Source: Leptospira sp. | Lineage (GTDB): Bacteria; Spirochaetota; Leptospiria; Leptospirales; Leptospiraceae | Length of the DNA stretch: 64,000 nt | Direction: 5' to 3' | Assembly: GCA_016742255.1 (NCBI GenBank) | Contig: JACVCB010000003.1 | Location: 144,831 to 208,830 of the forward strand | Part shown: positions 53,617 to 63,200 of the stretch, one piece after another | How the letters are laid out: every line of letters begins with the position of its first letter | Position numbering within the stretch: position 1 is the first letter of the stretch | The notes under the pieces: generated by a model | The model's database searches: none | The model's input: the letters and a program-made list of their open reading frames with translations, nothing else | Told to the model about the DNA's origin: nothing | Made by a program: the position numbers and the translations under genes

Positions 53617-55550
53617 TAAAGACCGCGATAAATTTCTAAGAGTTCTGGAATTTTTTTCTCATCAGCATAATCCAATGCAGACTTGCCATTTTTATCTTTT
53701 AGCTTTGGATCTCCGCCATTTAGAACAATGACTTTTGCCAATTCCAAAATAGGATCACTTTTACCAGGATCAAATTGAATTGCTAGTTCGGAAAGTATAG
53801 TTTTCCCTAATTTATCTTGTTGGTTGAGGTTCGCACGTCTTTCGACTAGGAATAGTACTAACTTTTTATATAATTCAATTTGATTGGAATCTTTTGCATT
53901 TAAAAACTTTTGAATTGCTTTGTTTAATATCGAAAGTCCATTATTGTCTGTTAGGTTTGGGTCAGCTCCCATGGTCAACAGTGTTGACATCGTTTCGATT
54001 CGATTTCGATTGAGAGCAATATGAAGAGCACTTAACCCTCGTTTGTTTTTTGCATTTGGGTTCACTCCTTTGCTAATCAATAACTTAAGAGTTTCATCAA
54101 CAAACTTTTGTTCTTTTTTATCAACCTCTAATTTACAAACAGTAGTGATTAGATTTTCATCTTCATCGTTTAGTATTAATAAATTTGCACCATTGGATAC
54201 CAGTAGTTTAAACGCTTCAGCATCTTTTCTTTCGATAGTAGAAAAGATTAAACCTACTCCATCTTTCAGTTGATGGTTTGGATTTGCTTTCTTTGATAAG
54301 AGGAGTTTAGCGATATTTAATTGTTTGTTATCTAAAGCAAGCGACAATGCAGTTTCATTTGTTTTTGCATTTACGATATCAACTTTAACTCCTTTTTTCA
54401 AAAGGAGGTCAACGATTTTGATTCCAGGTTTTCTAGAAGCTAAATGGATGGGTAAGTAACCTGAAAGATTGGGTGTTTGTATCTCTGCATTTTTTTCAAT
54501 CAATAACTCTGCAATCGCCCATTTGGAACTTTCAATGGCTTCTTCCAGTGGGTTTTTATTCGTTGAAAGTGTTTGGTTTGGATTTGCACCTGCATCTAAC
54601 ACTAGTTTCAATAAATTTGAATCGTTTTTAGTTAAAGCGATTTCAAACAGTGTTTTTCCATTAGTGTTTTTGGAATCAACATTCAGTCCTTTTTTGATTA
54701 ATAAATTTGTAACAGCTAGGTTTCTTTTTTCAACTGAATAGAATAATAAAGACTCACCATCAGGTGTTTTGGTTTGGACATCTGCTCCTCGATTCAATAA
54801 AGTTTCTACTCCCGCAGTGAACCCTTTTTCAATCGCAAATACGATGGGCCGAATGGACTTTGTATCTTCCGCATTTGGATTGGCATTTGCATCTAAGGCA
54901 AGAGTAAGTAGTTTTATGTTTCTTTGTTCAATTGCTACAAAGATAGGAGTACGACCTGTTAAATCAGGTAAATTGATATCAGCACCATTTTGTAAAAGAA
55001 AGTTGATAGAATCTATTTTGCTTTTTTCAAATGCCAAATAAATGGATGATTTTCGTGGATTGTTTCTGAGATTCACATCTGCTTTACTTTCCACAAGTAA
55101 CTTCTGAACAGCCAAGTTTGATTTTAAGATAGCAACATGAAGTGCGGTATTTCCATCAGCATCATACGCATTTAAATCTGCACCTTTTTCAACCAATGTT
55201 TTGATTTGGTTTGTGAATTTGGATGTAACAACATAATGTAATAATGTTTTTCCAGAAAGATCACGTTTGTTTAAATCAGCACCATGGTTTAATAAAAACT
55301 CAAATTGTTTTGTTCGATTTTTTTCAACTGCTAAAATGAGGAGTGATTTCCCAGAATCGTCTGAAGCATTGATGTCTCCACCATTTGTCACTGCGTTTTC
55401 AAATTCCTTTTGATTTCCCTTTAATAGAATTTGCACCATATCAAAACTAGGTGAAACTTCTGGTGAAGTCGGCAGCGGTTCTTCCGCAAACAGATAAGGT
55501 TGAAACGATAGAATTAGAATGAAGAAAATAAGATTTAATTTAGATTTCAT
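53616..55550 (-). CDS. exported ankyrin-repeat protein
   Basis: A 644-residue protein with a signal peptide (MKSKLNLIFFILILSFQPYLFA) and about seventeen ankyrin repeats of about 33 residues from residue 30 to the end (pattern DxxGxTxLHxAxxxxxxxxxxxLLxxGAD; for example DADGNTALHVAILKSNLAV and NKRGLSALHIALNRNRIET). It should be a periplasmic or outer-membrane protein-interaction scaffold. It overlaps the M23 gene by 4 bases and is translationally coupled to the cNMP-binding gene downstream. Confidence 0.9.
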   Translation of the reverse strand: MKSKLNLIFFILILSFQPYLFAEEPLPTSPEVSPSFDMVQILLKGNQKEFENAVTNGGDINASDDSGKSLLILAVEKNRTKQFEFLLNHGADLNKRDLSGKTLLHYVVTSKFTNQIKTLVEKGADLNAYDADGNTALHVAILKSNLAVQKLLVESKADVNLRNNPRKSSIYLAFEKSKIDSINFLLQNGADINLPDLTGRTPIFVAIEQRNIKLLTLALDANANPNAEDTKSIRPIVFAIEKGFTAGVETLLNRGADVQTKTPDGESLLFYSVEKRNLAVTNLLIKKGLNVDSKNTNGKTLFEIALTKNDSNLLKLVLDAGANPNQTLSTNKNPLEEAIESSKWAIAELLIEKNAEIQTPNLSGYLPIHLASRKPGIKIVDLLLKKGVKVDIVNAKTNETALSLALDNKQLNIAKLLLSKKANPNHQLKDGVGLIFSTIERKDAEAFKLLVSNGANLLILNDEDENLITTVCKLEVDKKEQKFVDETLKLLISKGVNPNAKNKRGLSALHIALNRNRIETMSTLLTMGADPNLTDNNGLSILNKAIQKFLNAKDSNQIELYKKLVLFLVERRANLNQQDKLGKTILSELAIQFDPGKSDPILELAKVIVLNGGDPKLKDKNGKSALDYADEKKIPELLEIYRGL

Positions 55551-57112
55551 TTGGGTAAATATGCTCCTGGATCCAATGCTTGTTGGTCTGGGCCTTTCCT
55601 AACTTCAAAATGGAGATGAGGACCTGTTGATTTTCCAGTGTTTCCTACTAAGCCAATGATATCGCCTGAGCGGACTGTGTCACCTTCTTTTACCTGCCTG
55701 TCACTCTGGTGTGCATAATAGGTGTAGATGTTATTCTTATGGCTAATGATCGTTAACATCCCATAACCACCGCTAGTTGTAATTGTGCGCCATACCTTCC
55801 CATCACTCACAGCTTTGATTGGTGTACCTACTGGAGCGGGTAAATCAATACCTGAATGGAAGGCGCCAATTTTGCCAGTTACAGGATCTACGCGTGTTCC
55901 GAAACTAGATGACACATAGCGGTCGTTATCTACAGGAATCTGAAAGTATTTTGAGATATCATCAGTATCAACGAGAGGACCACGTTCCTTGGAAACAAAT
56001 CCTCCAAATACCCAACCTTCCCACTCATCATTCCAGTTGACGTAGATCCATTTTGATCGAACTCCACCAATGGTTTCGATATCCTTTTTTGTATCTAAAA
56101 TTTTAAGTTTTTCATCACCAGGGATTGAAGTAACGACAGAACCGTATTCGTTAGGTTCATCTCTCATTCGTAAATTTGTAGATCTAACAAAACGTTTATC
56201 TCCAACTTTTAAATCATCTGGATTTTCTTGTGGAAATGAAATTTCTCCTGGTTGAACTTCATATGAGACAACTTCTGAGTTACTTAAGTATCCACCGAAG
56301 ACCCAACCATTGCCATAAGCAGAAGAAACTTGGTGCCAGCTGGAAGTGATTCCGTCGATAGTTTCTTCATTGGATGTGGAACTCTGAACGGTCACTTTGA
56401 TTCCTTTCGGTAACCTTGCGATTACATAACCGTTCACATCGGGTTCTCCTCTCATGTTTAAGGAACTAGCGTTTACCCACAGTTCTTTACCTTTTTTAGA
56501 GTCCGTATAACTGGGGCTAGCTGGTTCTGTAGTGATTCTAGAAGGTATTGAAGATACATCTAAAGTGAGACCTTCTGTATTTCTAGATTTTAAGGCTGGT
56601 TTTGTTGGTTGTAATAAGTCTTGGGTAGTATATCCTTCTTGTTTTGCTTTTGTTCGAACCAATACCCAATGAGAACCTTCTTTTTTTTCTGTTACATCTT
56701 GTTTTAAAACTAAAACTACTTCTAAGGGATCACCTTTTTTTACCTTAATTTGCGAACGTGCATTAGGTTGTCCATTTGGTTCGAGTTGTAAATAAAAATG
56801 ATCAGATGCAATCGCACTGATGGATTTGGATTTTTTATCAGTGGCTCCTGGTGCATTGTTATGGTCTGAAATCCCTTCTGCTAATTTTAAATCAATGGGA
56901 GAAGAGGAAATTTTAAGTCCAGGGAATCTGCTTTGTACTTTCGAAACAAAGTCGTTATACTTTTGCAGAATTTCCTCTTGTTTTTTTTGATTGGTTTTGA
57001 TAAGACCAGACTGTCTTTGTTGATCACGGTCTTCTAATTGTGATTGGGACCAAAGGGAAATGTTACATAATACAAATAAGGATGTGTATAAAATTACGTT
57101 TCGATTTTTCAT
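55547..57112 (-). CDS. M23 family metallopeptidase with SH3 domains
   Basis: Secreted peptidoglycan endopeptidase-type protein of 521 residues. A signal peptide (about 1-22) is followed by a variable N-terminal part with a weak third SH3-like segment, two bacterial SH3 domains (about 205-290 and 300-378; for example SSLNMRGEPDVNGYVIARLP and TNLRMRDEPNEYGSVVTSIP) and a C-terminal M23 (LytM) domain (about 395-521). The zinc ligands are intact: His and Asp in FHSGIDLP and HxH in GPHLHFEV, with the second ligand region YAHQS. It is likely an active peptidoglycan hydrolase. The next gene (ankyrin protein) overlaps its stop by 4 bases. Confidence 0.9.
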   Translation of the reverse strand: MKNRNVILYTSLFVLCNISLWSQSQLEDRDQQRQSGLIKTNQKKQEEILQKYNDFVSKVQSRFPGLKISSSPIDLKLAEGISDHNNAPGATDKKSKSISAIASDHFYLQLEPNGQPNARSQIKVKKGDPLEVVLVLKQDVTEKKEGSHWVLVRTKAKQEGYTTQDLLQPTKPALKSRNTEGLTLDVSSIPSRITTEPASPSYTDSKKGKELWVNASSLNMRGEPDVNGYVIARLPKGIKVTVQSSTSNEETIDGITSSWHQVSSAYGNGWVFGGYLSNSEVVSYEVQPGEISFPQENPDDLKVGDKRFVRSTNLRMRDEPNEYGSVVTSIPGDEKLKILDTKKDIETIGGVRSKWIYVNWNDEWEGWVFGGFVSKERGPLVDTDDISKYFQIPVDNDRYVSSSFGTRVDPVTGKIGAFHSGIDLPAPVGTPIKAVSDGKVWRTITTSGGYGMLTIISHKNNIYTYYAHQSDRQVKEGDTVRSGDIIGLVGNTGKSTGPHLHFEVRKGPDQQALDPGAYLPK

Positions 57113-57128
57113 AAAACAAACCTAAAAT

Positions 57129-57155
57129 AACCAAAAAGAATCACTTTGGTCAAGG
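57129..57155 (-). terminator. weak terminator after the membrane LuxR gene
   Basis: On the minus strand ACCAAA pairs with TTTGGT (57130-57135 with 57145-57150) and the stem is followed by TATTTT. It lies in the 51-base gap between the LuxR-type gene and the M23 gene. The short stem makes this doubtful. Confidence 0.3.
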
Positions 57156-57163
57156 TTTTTTGT

Positions 57164-57682
57164 TTAGTCTTCTTCAGGTAAAAGAGGAGTCAGGAAAAAA
57201 GAAATAAATTCCAGTTTCCCTCTCATAGAAGATTTTTCGTAGATAGAGGCGGTTTGGTTTTCGATTGTCCTCAGACTTTTTTTCCTAACAGCAGCGATTT
57301 GTTTTTGGGAAAAACCTCTTAACAAAAGAATAGCAATCTCTGTTTCCGCGTCTGTTAAATTCCATTCTAACATTTGGGCCTTTGCTTCCGCCCAAAATCC
57401 TATTTCAGGATTTTTTAAAATTCGATTGGTTCTTTTTAAGTCATGGATCTGTGTTTTTGCCTGTTTATTTTCCACGGCTTCTTTTTTGAGTTCTTTGTAT
57501 AAGATAAAAACAACAAGGAAAGAAGAAATGGCAATGAATGATTCTATGGTTGCGATGATAACTCGAAATCGGTCGAAGTATTCAGGTGGTTTTGTAAGAG
57601 TGTATATTTCTTCAATGATCCACACAATTAATGAAATCACATAAAATACCAAAAAAAGGATACGTATGGTGCGAGTTTCCAT
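57164..57682 (-). CDS. membrane-anchored LuxR-type transcriptional regulator
   Basis: A 172-residue protein with two N-terminal membrane segments (about residues 6-26 and 42-62), a coiled-coil linker (about 65-95) and a C-terminal LuxR/GerE helix-turn-helix (about 108-165: LTDAETEIAILLLRGFSQKQIAAVRKKSLRTIENQTASIYEKS). The fold places the DNA-binding domain in the cytoplasm. There is no receiver or ligand-binding domain. The gene is next to the M23/ankyrin/cNMP run on the same strand, with a 51-base gap, so it may regulate that run. One-component membrane LuxR regulators of this layout are uncommon. Confidence 0.85.
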   Translation of the reverse strand: METRTIRILFLVFYVISLIVWIIEEIYTLTKPPEYFDRFRVIIATIESFIAISSFLVVFILYKELKKEAVENKQAKTQIHDLKRTNRILKNPEIGFWAEAKAQMLEWNLTDAETEIAILLLRGFSQKQIAAVRKKSLRTIENQTASIYEKSSMRGKLEFISFFLTPLLPEED

Positions 57683-57798
57683 CTATTGATTCAACTTCAT
57701 ACTTCTCTAATGTAGAATCAAGTATGTTTCATAGGTAATTCCCACATTTGCGGTTTTCCTCTATTGGAAAAGTTGAAAATGTATGCGATTCTATTGAC

Positions 57799-58140
57799 AT
57801 GAAACGTTTGTTCTTTGCAGTTTTTTTATTGGGAATTGACCTTACTTTTGGCAATTGTTCCAATACAAAAAGTTCTGAAACACGGTTGCAATGTATGGAT
57901 CGGTGTGTGAAGGAACAATACATTTGTGCCATTGCACTTGCTCCCCAATTAAACAATCCAGTTGCGATTACAACATCTTGTATTACCTTGTATGTAATTT
58001 GTTATGAAAAATGCCCAGTCGCTTCGACACGAACTACCACAACTTCTAGTAATCGACGTTCTTCATCGAGTTCCAGTTCAGGGAATCGAGGTGGTAGCTC
58101 TTCTAGTGCTAACTCAAGCTCTGCAACGGGTGGTTCGTAA
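57799..58140 (+). CDS. small Cys-rich exported protein with Ser-rich tail
   Basis: A 113-residue protein; ATG 57799 gives a signal peptide MKRLFFAVFLLGIDLTFGNC, possibly lipidated at Cys about 20. The middle part has six or seven Cys (LQCMDRCVKEQYIC, TTSCITLYVICYEKC), probably in disulfides, and the last 45 residues are a Ser/Thr/Arg/Gly-rich low-complexity tail. An in-frame ATG at 57748 extends it by 17 residues. It lies in a plus-strand island between minus-strand genes, ending 15 bases before the convergent cyclase gene. Function unknown. Confidence 0.6.
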   Translation: MKRLFFAVFLLGIDLTFGNCSNTKSSETRLQCMDRCVKEQYICAIALAPQLNNPVAITTSCITLYVICYEKCPVASTRTTTTSSNRRSSSSSSSGNRGGSSSSANSSSATGGS

Positions 58141-58155
58141 TGAAGTGGAATCTGA

Positions 58156-60243
58156 TCAAGAACCAGTTTGACGGTAGATGATTTTTGCACCGATCTGCAA
58201 ATTTTTATATAAATCTAAAAAGATTTGGTTGGGAACCATTCCTTCTGGATCTCTTGAAAATTCAGGGCGCAAACGTTTTAAGAAATACATCCCCATTTCC
58301 CCTTTGTTTTTTGCTTTGACCTTACCACGATATTCACATTCAAAAAATCGTTTCACTTTATCATAAGTAGTCTCTGATAAATTGATTTCACCGGCATCAC
58401 TAGAACTTTCCATCCTGCTTGCAGTATTCACTGCATCGCCCCAAACATCATAAGCAAATTTTGATTTACCAACAACACCTGCTACTACAGGACCCGTGTG
58501 GATACCAATTCGAATTTCCCAGAAATCTTGGCCTAACATTTGTTTGAAGGAACGAATTTGTGTCATAAATGATTTGATTTCCATGGCAAACAAACATGCA
58601 TCTACGGGGTGAGTGAAATTTCCTTGTGGAATTCCACCAGCAGCCATATAAGAATCCCCAATTGTTTTTAATTTTTCAAAATTATGCCTTACTGCTATAT
58701 CATCAAATTGGGAAAAACATCCATCTAATTGTTCAATCAAATCTTCTGGTGACAATGATTCAGCTGCTTTAGTGAAGTTTTTGAAATCAGTAAATAATAT
58801 ACTTACGGATTCGTATTCCATAGGAACAACCTCTCCGCGTTCAATGAGTTCATCTGCTAAATCACCAGGAAGTATGTTTCGAATGAAGTGAATTGTTTTT
58901 TCTCTCTCTTTTTCCAAATCTCGGCGTAGATTTGCATTGTGTATTGCACCCGCAACTTGTTCACAAAAGGAAATGATTTCTTGGAATTCAATTTGTGTCC
59001 AAGGATTTTCTTTTGTTAGGCGAGTCACACATACTATTCCAATGGTTTGGCCTTGGACAACAAGTGGTACATGTCCAAAAATTTCTAATTTAAAACTTTC
59101 AACAATTGAGGTATCGATTGGTGTTAGTTCTTTCCATCGAGATGATTTTTTGAGATAAATAGGTTTTTGTTTTTGATAGGACCGATAAAGGGAACCGATA
59201 GATGGAATCAATTTCGGACGGAATGTTCTTAAAAAATTTGTGACGAGTAAACCTTTGTTAAAGACTTCAGCACCTTCCATGAGAGGGACTAATGTATTGG
59301 ATTTTGGATCTACTAATAAGATAAAACCTAATTCAACACGGTGATTGGCTTTTAAATAACTAAAAACTTCCCTTGTGATATCTTCGATTTCAGAATAGGA
59401 ATTAATTTTTCGGTTGAATTTGTGAAGGTTTTCCAGTTTCAAACGATTGGATTCTATATTCTCTTTTTCTTCTTGGATTTTGGAGTTTACTGTTTTTAGC
59501 TCATCAAGAAGATACCCGGTTTCAATTGTGCCTGCAATGTAATCGGCTATGATTTTGATTTGGTTGAGTTGTTGTTCATTTAATAAAAATATACCTGAAT
59601 AATCTAATAAATCCAAAGTTCCAATGAATTTATTACGTAGGTAAAGTGGGACAATGAGAAGTGATTTTAAATTTGCAGATTTTTTATTCTCAAGTTCCAC
59701 ACCTTCTGTTTTATAAGTTTCAAAGTCTTCAATATAAAAACTTCTTTTTCTTTTTCGAACATACGCGTGTGCATACGTAGTTACATAAGAATCAGAAACT
59801 GGGATAGTCCTTCCCATGATCTCTAATTTTACCGTCTCTGAAAGTTCTTCTGGAAAGTTACTGTGAAAAAACTCTAAGGCATCTAATTCTTTTTTATAAA
59901 CATATAAAAGATAATGTGGTACTTTGAATTTCTCTCTGATGTAAAAACCAAGTATTCTCAGAACATCTTTTAAGTCAGTAGCTGAGTTAATTTCTCTTAA
60001 GAGACCATCGAGATCAGAAAGTTGGCCATAAGAATCAACAAGTTTGTTCGAAAATTCTTCTGACTGTGTTTTTGTTGAGAGTAGTTCTTTTTCTTTTTCT
60101 TCTAATTCCTCATTCAGCAATTGAATTTTGGATTTTAAAACAGTAACGGTATTTTGGTTTTCTTCATTTTGTTTGTATAATTTAGTGATTCCATATAGAA
60201 TTCCTAAAAATAAAAAACCAATCAGATAAATAACATAGATCAT
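58156..60243 (-). CDS. class IIIa adenylate/guanylate cyclase with two GAF domains, active-site intact
   Basis: A 695-residue protein: one N-terminal membrane segment (1-20), coiled coil (20-75), two GAF domains (about 85-250 and 285-445) and a class III cyclase domain (about 475-660). All catalytic positions are present: metal Asp in FTDFKNF and GDSYMAAGG, base-selecting Lys (FEKLKTIGD) and Asp (FAYDVWGD), and transition-state Asn and Arg (AVNTASRME). This is the class IIIa residue set of adenylate cyclases, so it should make cAMP. It starts inside the stop of the preceding cyclase-like gene (ATGA overlap), so the pair is translated together and may heterodimerise. Confidence 0.92.
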   Translation of the reverse strand: MIYVIYLIGFLFLGILYGITKLYKQNEENQNTVTVLKSKIQLLNEELEEKEKELLSTKTQSEEFSNKLVDSYGQLSDLDGLLREINSATDLKDVLRILGFYIREKFKVPHYLLYVYKKELDALEFFHSNFPEELSETVKLEIMGRTIPVSDSYVTTYAHAYVRKRKRSFYIEDFETYKTEGVELENKKSANLKSLLIVPLYLRNKFIGTLDLLDYSGIFLLNEQQLNQIKIIADYIAGTIETGYLLDELKTVNSKIQEEKENIESNRLKLENLHKFNRKINSYSEIEDITREVFSYLKANHRVELGFILLVDPKSNTLVPLMEGAEVFNKGLLVTNFLRTFRPKLIPSIGSLYRSYQKQKPIYLKKSSRWKELTPIDTSIVESFKLEIFGHVPLVVQGQTIGIVCVTRLTKENPWTQIEFQEIISFCEQVAGAIHNANLRRDLEKEREKTIHFIRNILPGDLADELIERGEVVPMEYESVSILFTDFKNFTKAAESLSPEDLIEQLDGCFSQFDDIAVRHNFEKLKTIGDSYMAAGGIPQGNFTHPVDACLFAMEIKSFMTQIRSFKQMLGQDFWEIRIGIHTGPVVAGVVGKSKFAYDVWGDAVNTASRMESSSDAGEINLSETTYDKVKRFFECEYRGKVKAKNKGEMGMYFLKRLRPEFSRDPEGMVPNQIFLDLYKNLQIGAKIIYRQTGS

Positions 60244-63200
60244 TTGATTAGGATTTTTGCTCCCCGTTTTTGTTGGGTATATAACCTTTCAAATTTATCG
60301 TTTGGAAGGATTCCTGAATCGTCTGCTAAATCTGATTTTAATGCCAACAATTCGTAAATAGGGAATTGTTCCCCTTCGTAAGTATTGATCATTCTTTGGT
60401 TGTCGATATGGAACAATCGTTTCACTTTGTCCATTGTTTCTTGGGAAATATTGATCGATACACCGACTCCACCACGTCTGATGGCTTGTGTTTGTGTAAC
60501 TGTTTTTCCCCAAACATCATAATTGAATTTTGATTTTCCAATCACTCCCGCAACAACAGGCCCTGAGTGAATTGCAATGGTGATGCCATTTGGTTTGAAT
60601 GGAATGTCTTTAAAATCTTCCATCATACGAATCACTTCGTTTTTGATTTGTAAGGCAGCAAGGCAAGCATCAACTGCGTGAGTAAAATTCCCGACAGGTA
60701 AACCACCGGCAGCTAAATACATATCCCCAGTCATTCTTAATTTTTCCATTCCCTTTGTTTTGATGATCTCATCAAATCGAGAGAAATATAAATCGAGACC
60801 TTCAATCAATTCTTCTGGTGTGAGTTGTCCTGTAATTTGAGAGAAACCAGGAAAACTTGTCATGAGTAAGGTTACATTTTCAAATTCAACTGGATTTACT
60901 CTTCCTTTCTTTTGCAGTTCTTCTGCTACGTTTTTTGGGAGGATGTTGAGTAAAAGAGAGTCGGATCTTTGTTTTTCTTCTTCAATTTTTTTAAGTAAAA
61001 AGTGATTGTTGATGGCACTTGCTATGTGTTCCGAAACACCCACGATGGAATCAACTTCTTCACTGGTAAAATGGATGGTTTCATCATTGATTCCATACAT
61101 GGCCATTGCCACAACTTCATCGTTATTCACTAAAGGAGAAATTAAAAAGCCCTTCATGCCAGATTTTTCAGTAATTTGTTTGTCAATTTGATAAGGCATT
61201 GATTTGGGAACATGTTTCATGTAAAAATGTCTTTTTCGTAAGTAACATTTATAAACAAATCCACTTTCTTCTTTCAGAGGGAACCTTAGGGTTTTAAAAA
61301 AATTCACATTTTCATCATTTAACAAATCAAAGCCGGAATGGTTTAAATAACGAAACTCATTGAATTCTTTGTCGAGAAAATACAATACACAGTTTTCAAT
61401 TTTATAATTCTTGCGAATGAACCCAAAAATTTCGGCAAGAATATTTTCTAAGTTATTTTGAGAGTTTATCGTTTTCGCAAACTCATTCATTTTTTGAATT
61501 TCTGCTTTTGCTCTTTCCGATTTTTTTCGTTCATCTTCCGTTAATTGGAGTAATAGTGAATTTTGAATTGCACCTGCGATTTGGTCACAAAAACCAGATA
61601 TACGTCTTAGTACTTCACGAGTTACTTCCATTGGTTTTTGGTAAGATGTAAAATAGGCAATTCCTATCACTTCGTTTTGTACAACAAGAGGCACCGCTAT
61701 AAAAGAAGTTAAACTTAATTTTGAGAATATTTGTTCATCTAACTCTGATTCGTAAGTCTTTGGAGGTTTGGGAACAAATAGTGTTTTTTTACGCAAATAC
61801 GTTTTATATATGATTCCTCCTCTTTCATTTAATGGAACTCGAAATGATTTTGCGAAGTGTAATTGTTCTTCTGTTGCATAAATTGGAATCGTGGTTTTGT
61901 AAGTATACAGTTCTCTTTTTTTAGGATCGATTAATTGTATGAGAGTCGCTTCAATTTCGAAACTCTTTAATATATAATCAAACATCTCATCTATGATTTG
62001 AGACAAACTAGATTCAGAGTTTATTTTTTTAGTGAATTCATTGAGTTTGACAACTTCGTTTTTGGCATCTTCCATTTGCAAACGAGCGTTATCTGCGATG
62101 AACTTTTCTCGGTTCATTTCTTCCACGAGAATGGAATTAGTTACTGCTGTAGCGATGTTTTCGGCAGTATTTTCAACTAATTGTAATTGAGCTTTCGAAA
62201 AACTAGATCCTTTTTGTTCGCTGAAAATTGCCAACATCGCTATGACTTTCCCTTGTGAACTCAAAGGGATGATCATTCCTGGGTTTTTTCCAATCAATTG
62301 GATGAATTTTTGATTGGATTCATTTAAACGAGATTCCCAAACTTTAGCAAATCGAAAGGGTCGATTCCGTTTATAAACATGGTAAAACAAACCAGCACTT
62401 GGATCTAATGGGAAACTGACACCACGAAATTTTGATTCAAGTTGTAATTCGGATGTGGAAGAAACTAAAGCTTTGTGGTATTGGAGTTTACCGTTTTCAG
62501 AATCGACAAGTAAAAGAATCATCGAATCACAAAATACTTCTTCTTTTAAATAATCGAAAGCTTTGTTAAGGATACTATCTAACTCAAGAGAAGTGTTGAG
62601 TGTTTTTGCAAATTCATTGAGTCTTTCAATATTCGCTTTTGAAACTTCTAATTCTTTTGTCCTTTCAACAACGATATCTTCTAATCCATCTTTTAAGATA
62701 TTGAGTTCTTTATTTGAAATTTCTAAACTTTCTTTTAGTTTTTCGATCGATAAATAGGCTCTTGTGAATCCATAAGACAAAATATACCCTTGGAACAAAA
62801 TAAAACCTAAAAATCCAAATGGTGTGATATTCATCGTATTGATGATATTGTTTTGGTATAAAATATCGTGTACGACGGTGCCAAAAACAAAACTAAAACC
62901 AATGAGAGATAAACCTGCTCCGACAGTATCGGAACGATAGGCCATGATGATAGCAATGGTAATGCGAACACAAACGAGTATGAGAAAAATTTGAAAATAA
63001 TGGATTTGTGAAGTAAATACAGAGACTGGTAAAAACAAAGAAACTAAAAATGGAGTGATGAGGGTATAGAGGACATACATTGTCCGTTGCCCCACCGTTT
63101 TAGGGAAAACCAATCGATAGAAGTATGCAAAAACAATGGTCGATATGTAAATCGTCGCAAATTCCAATCGAATGAGAGCAGACATCGGAAGAGATGGAAT

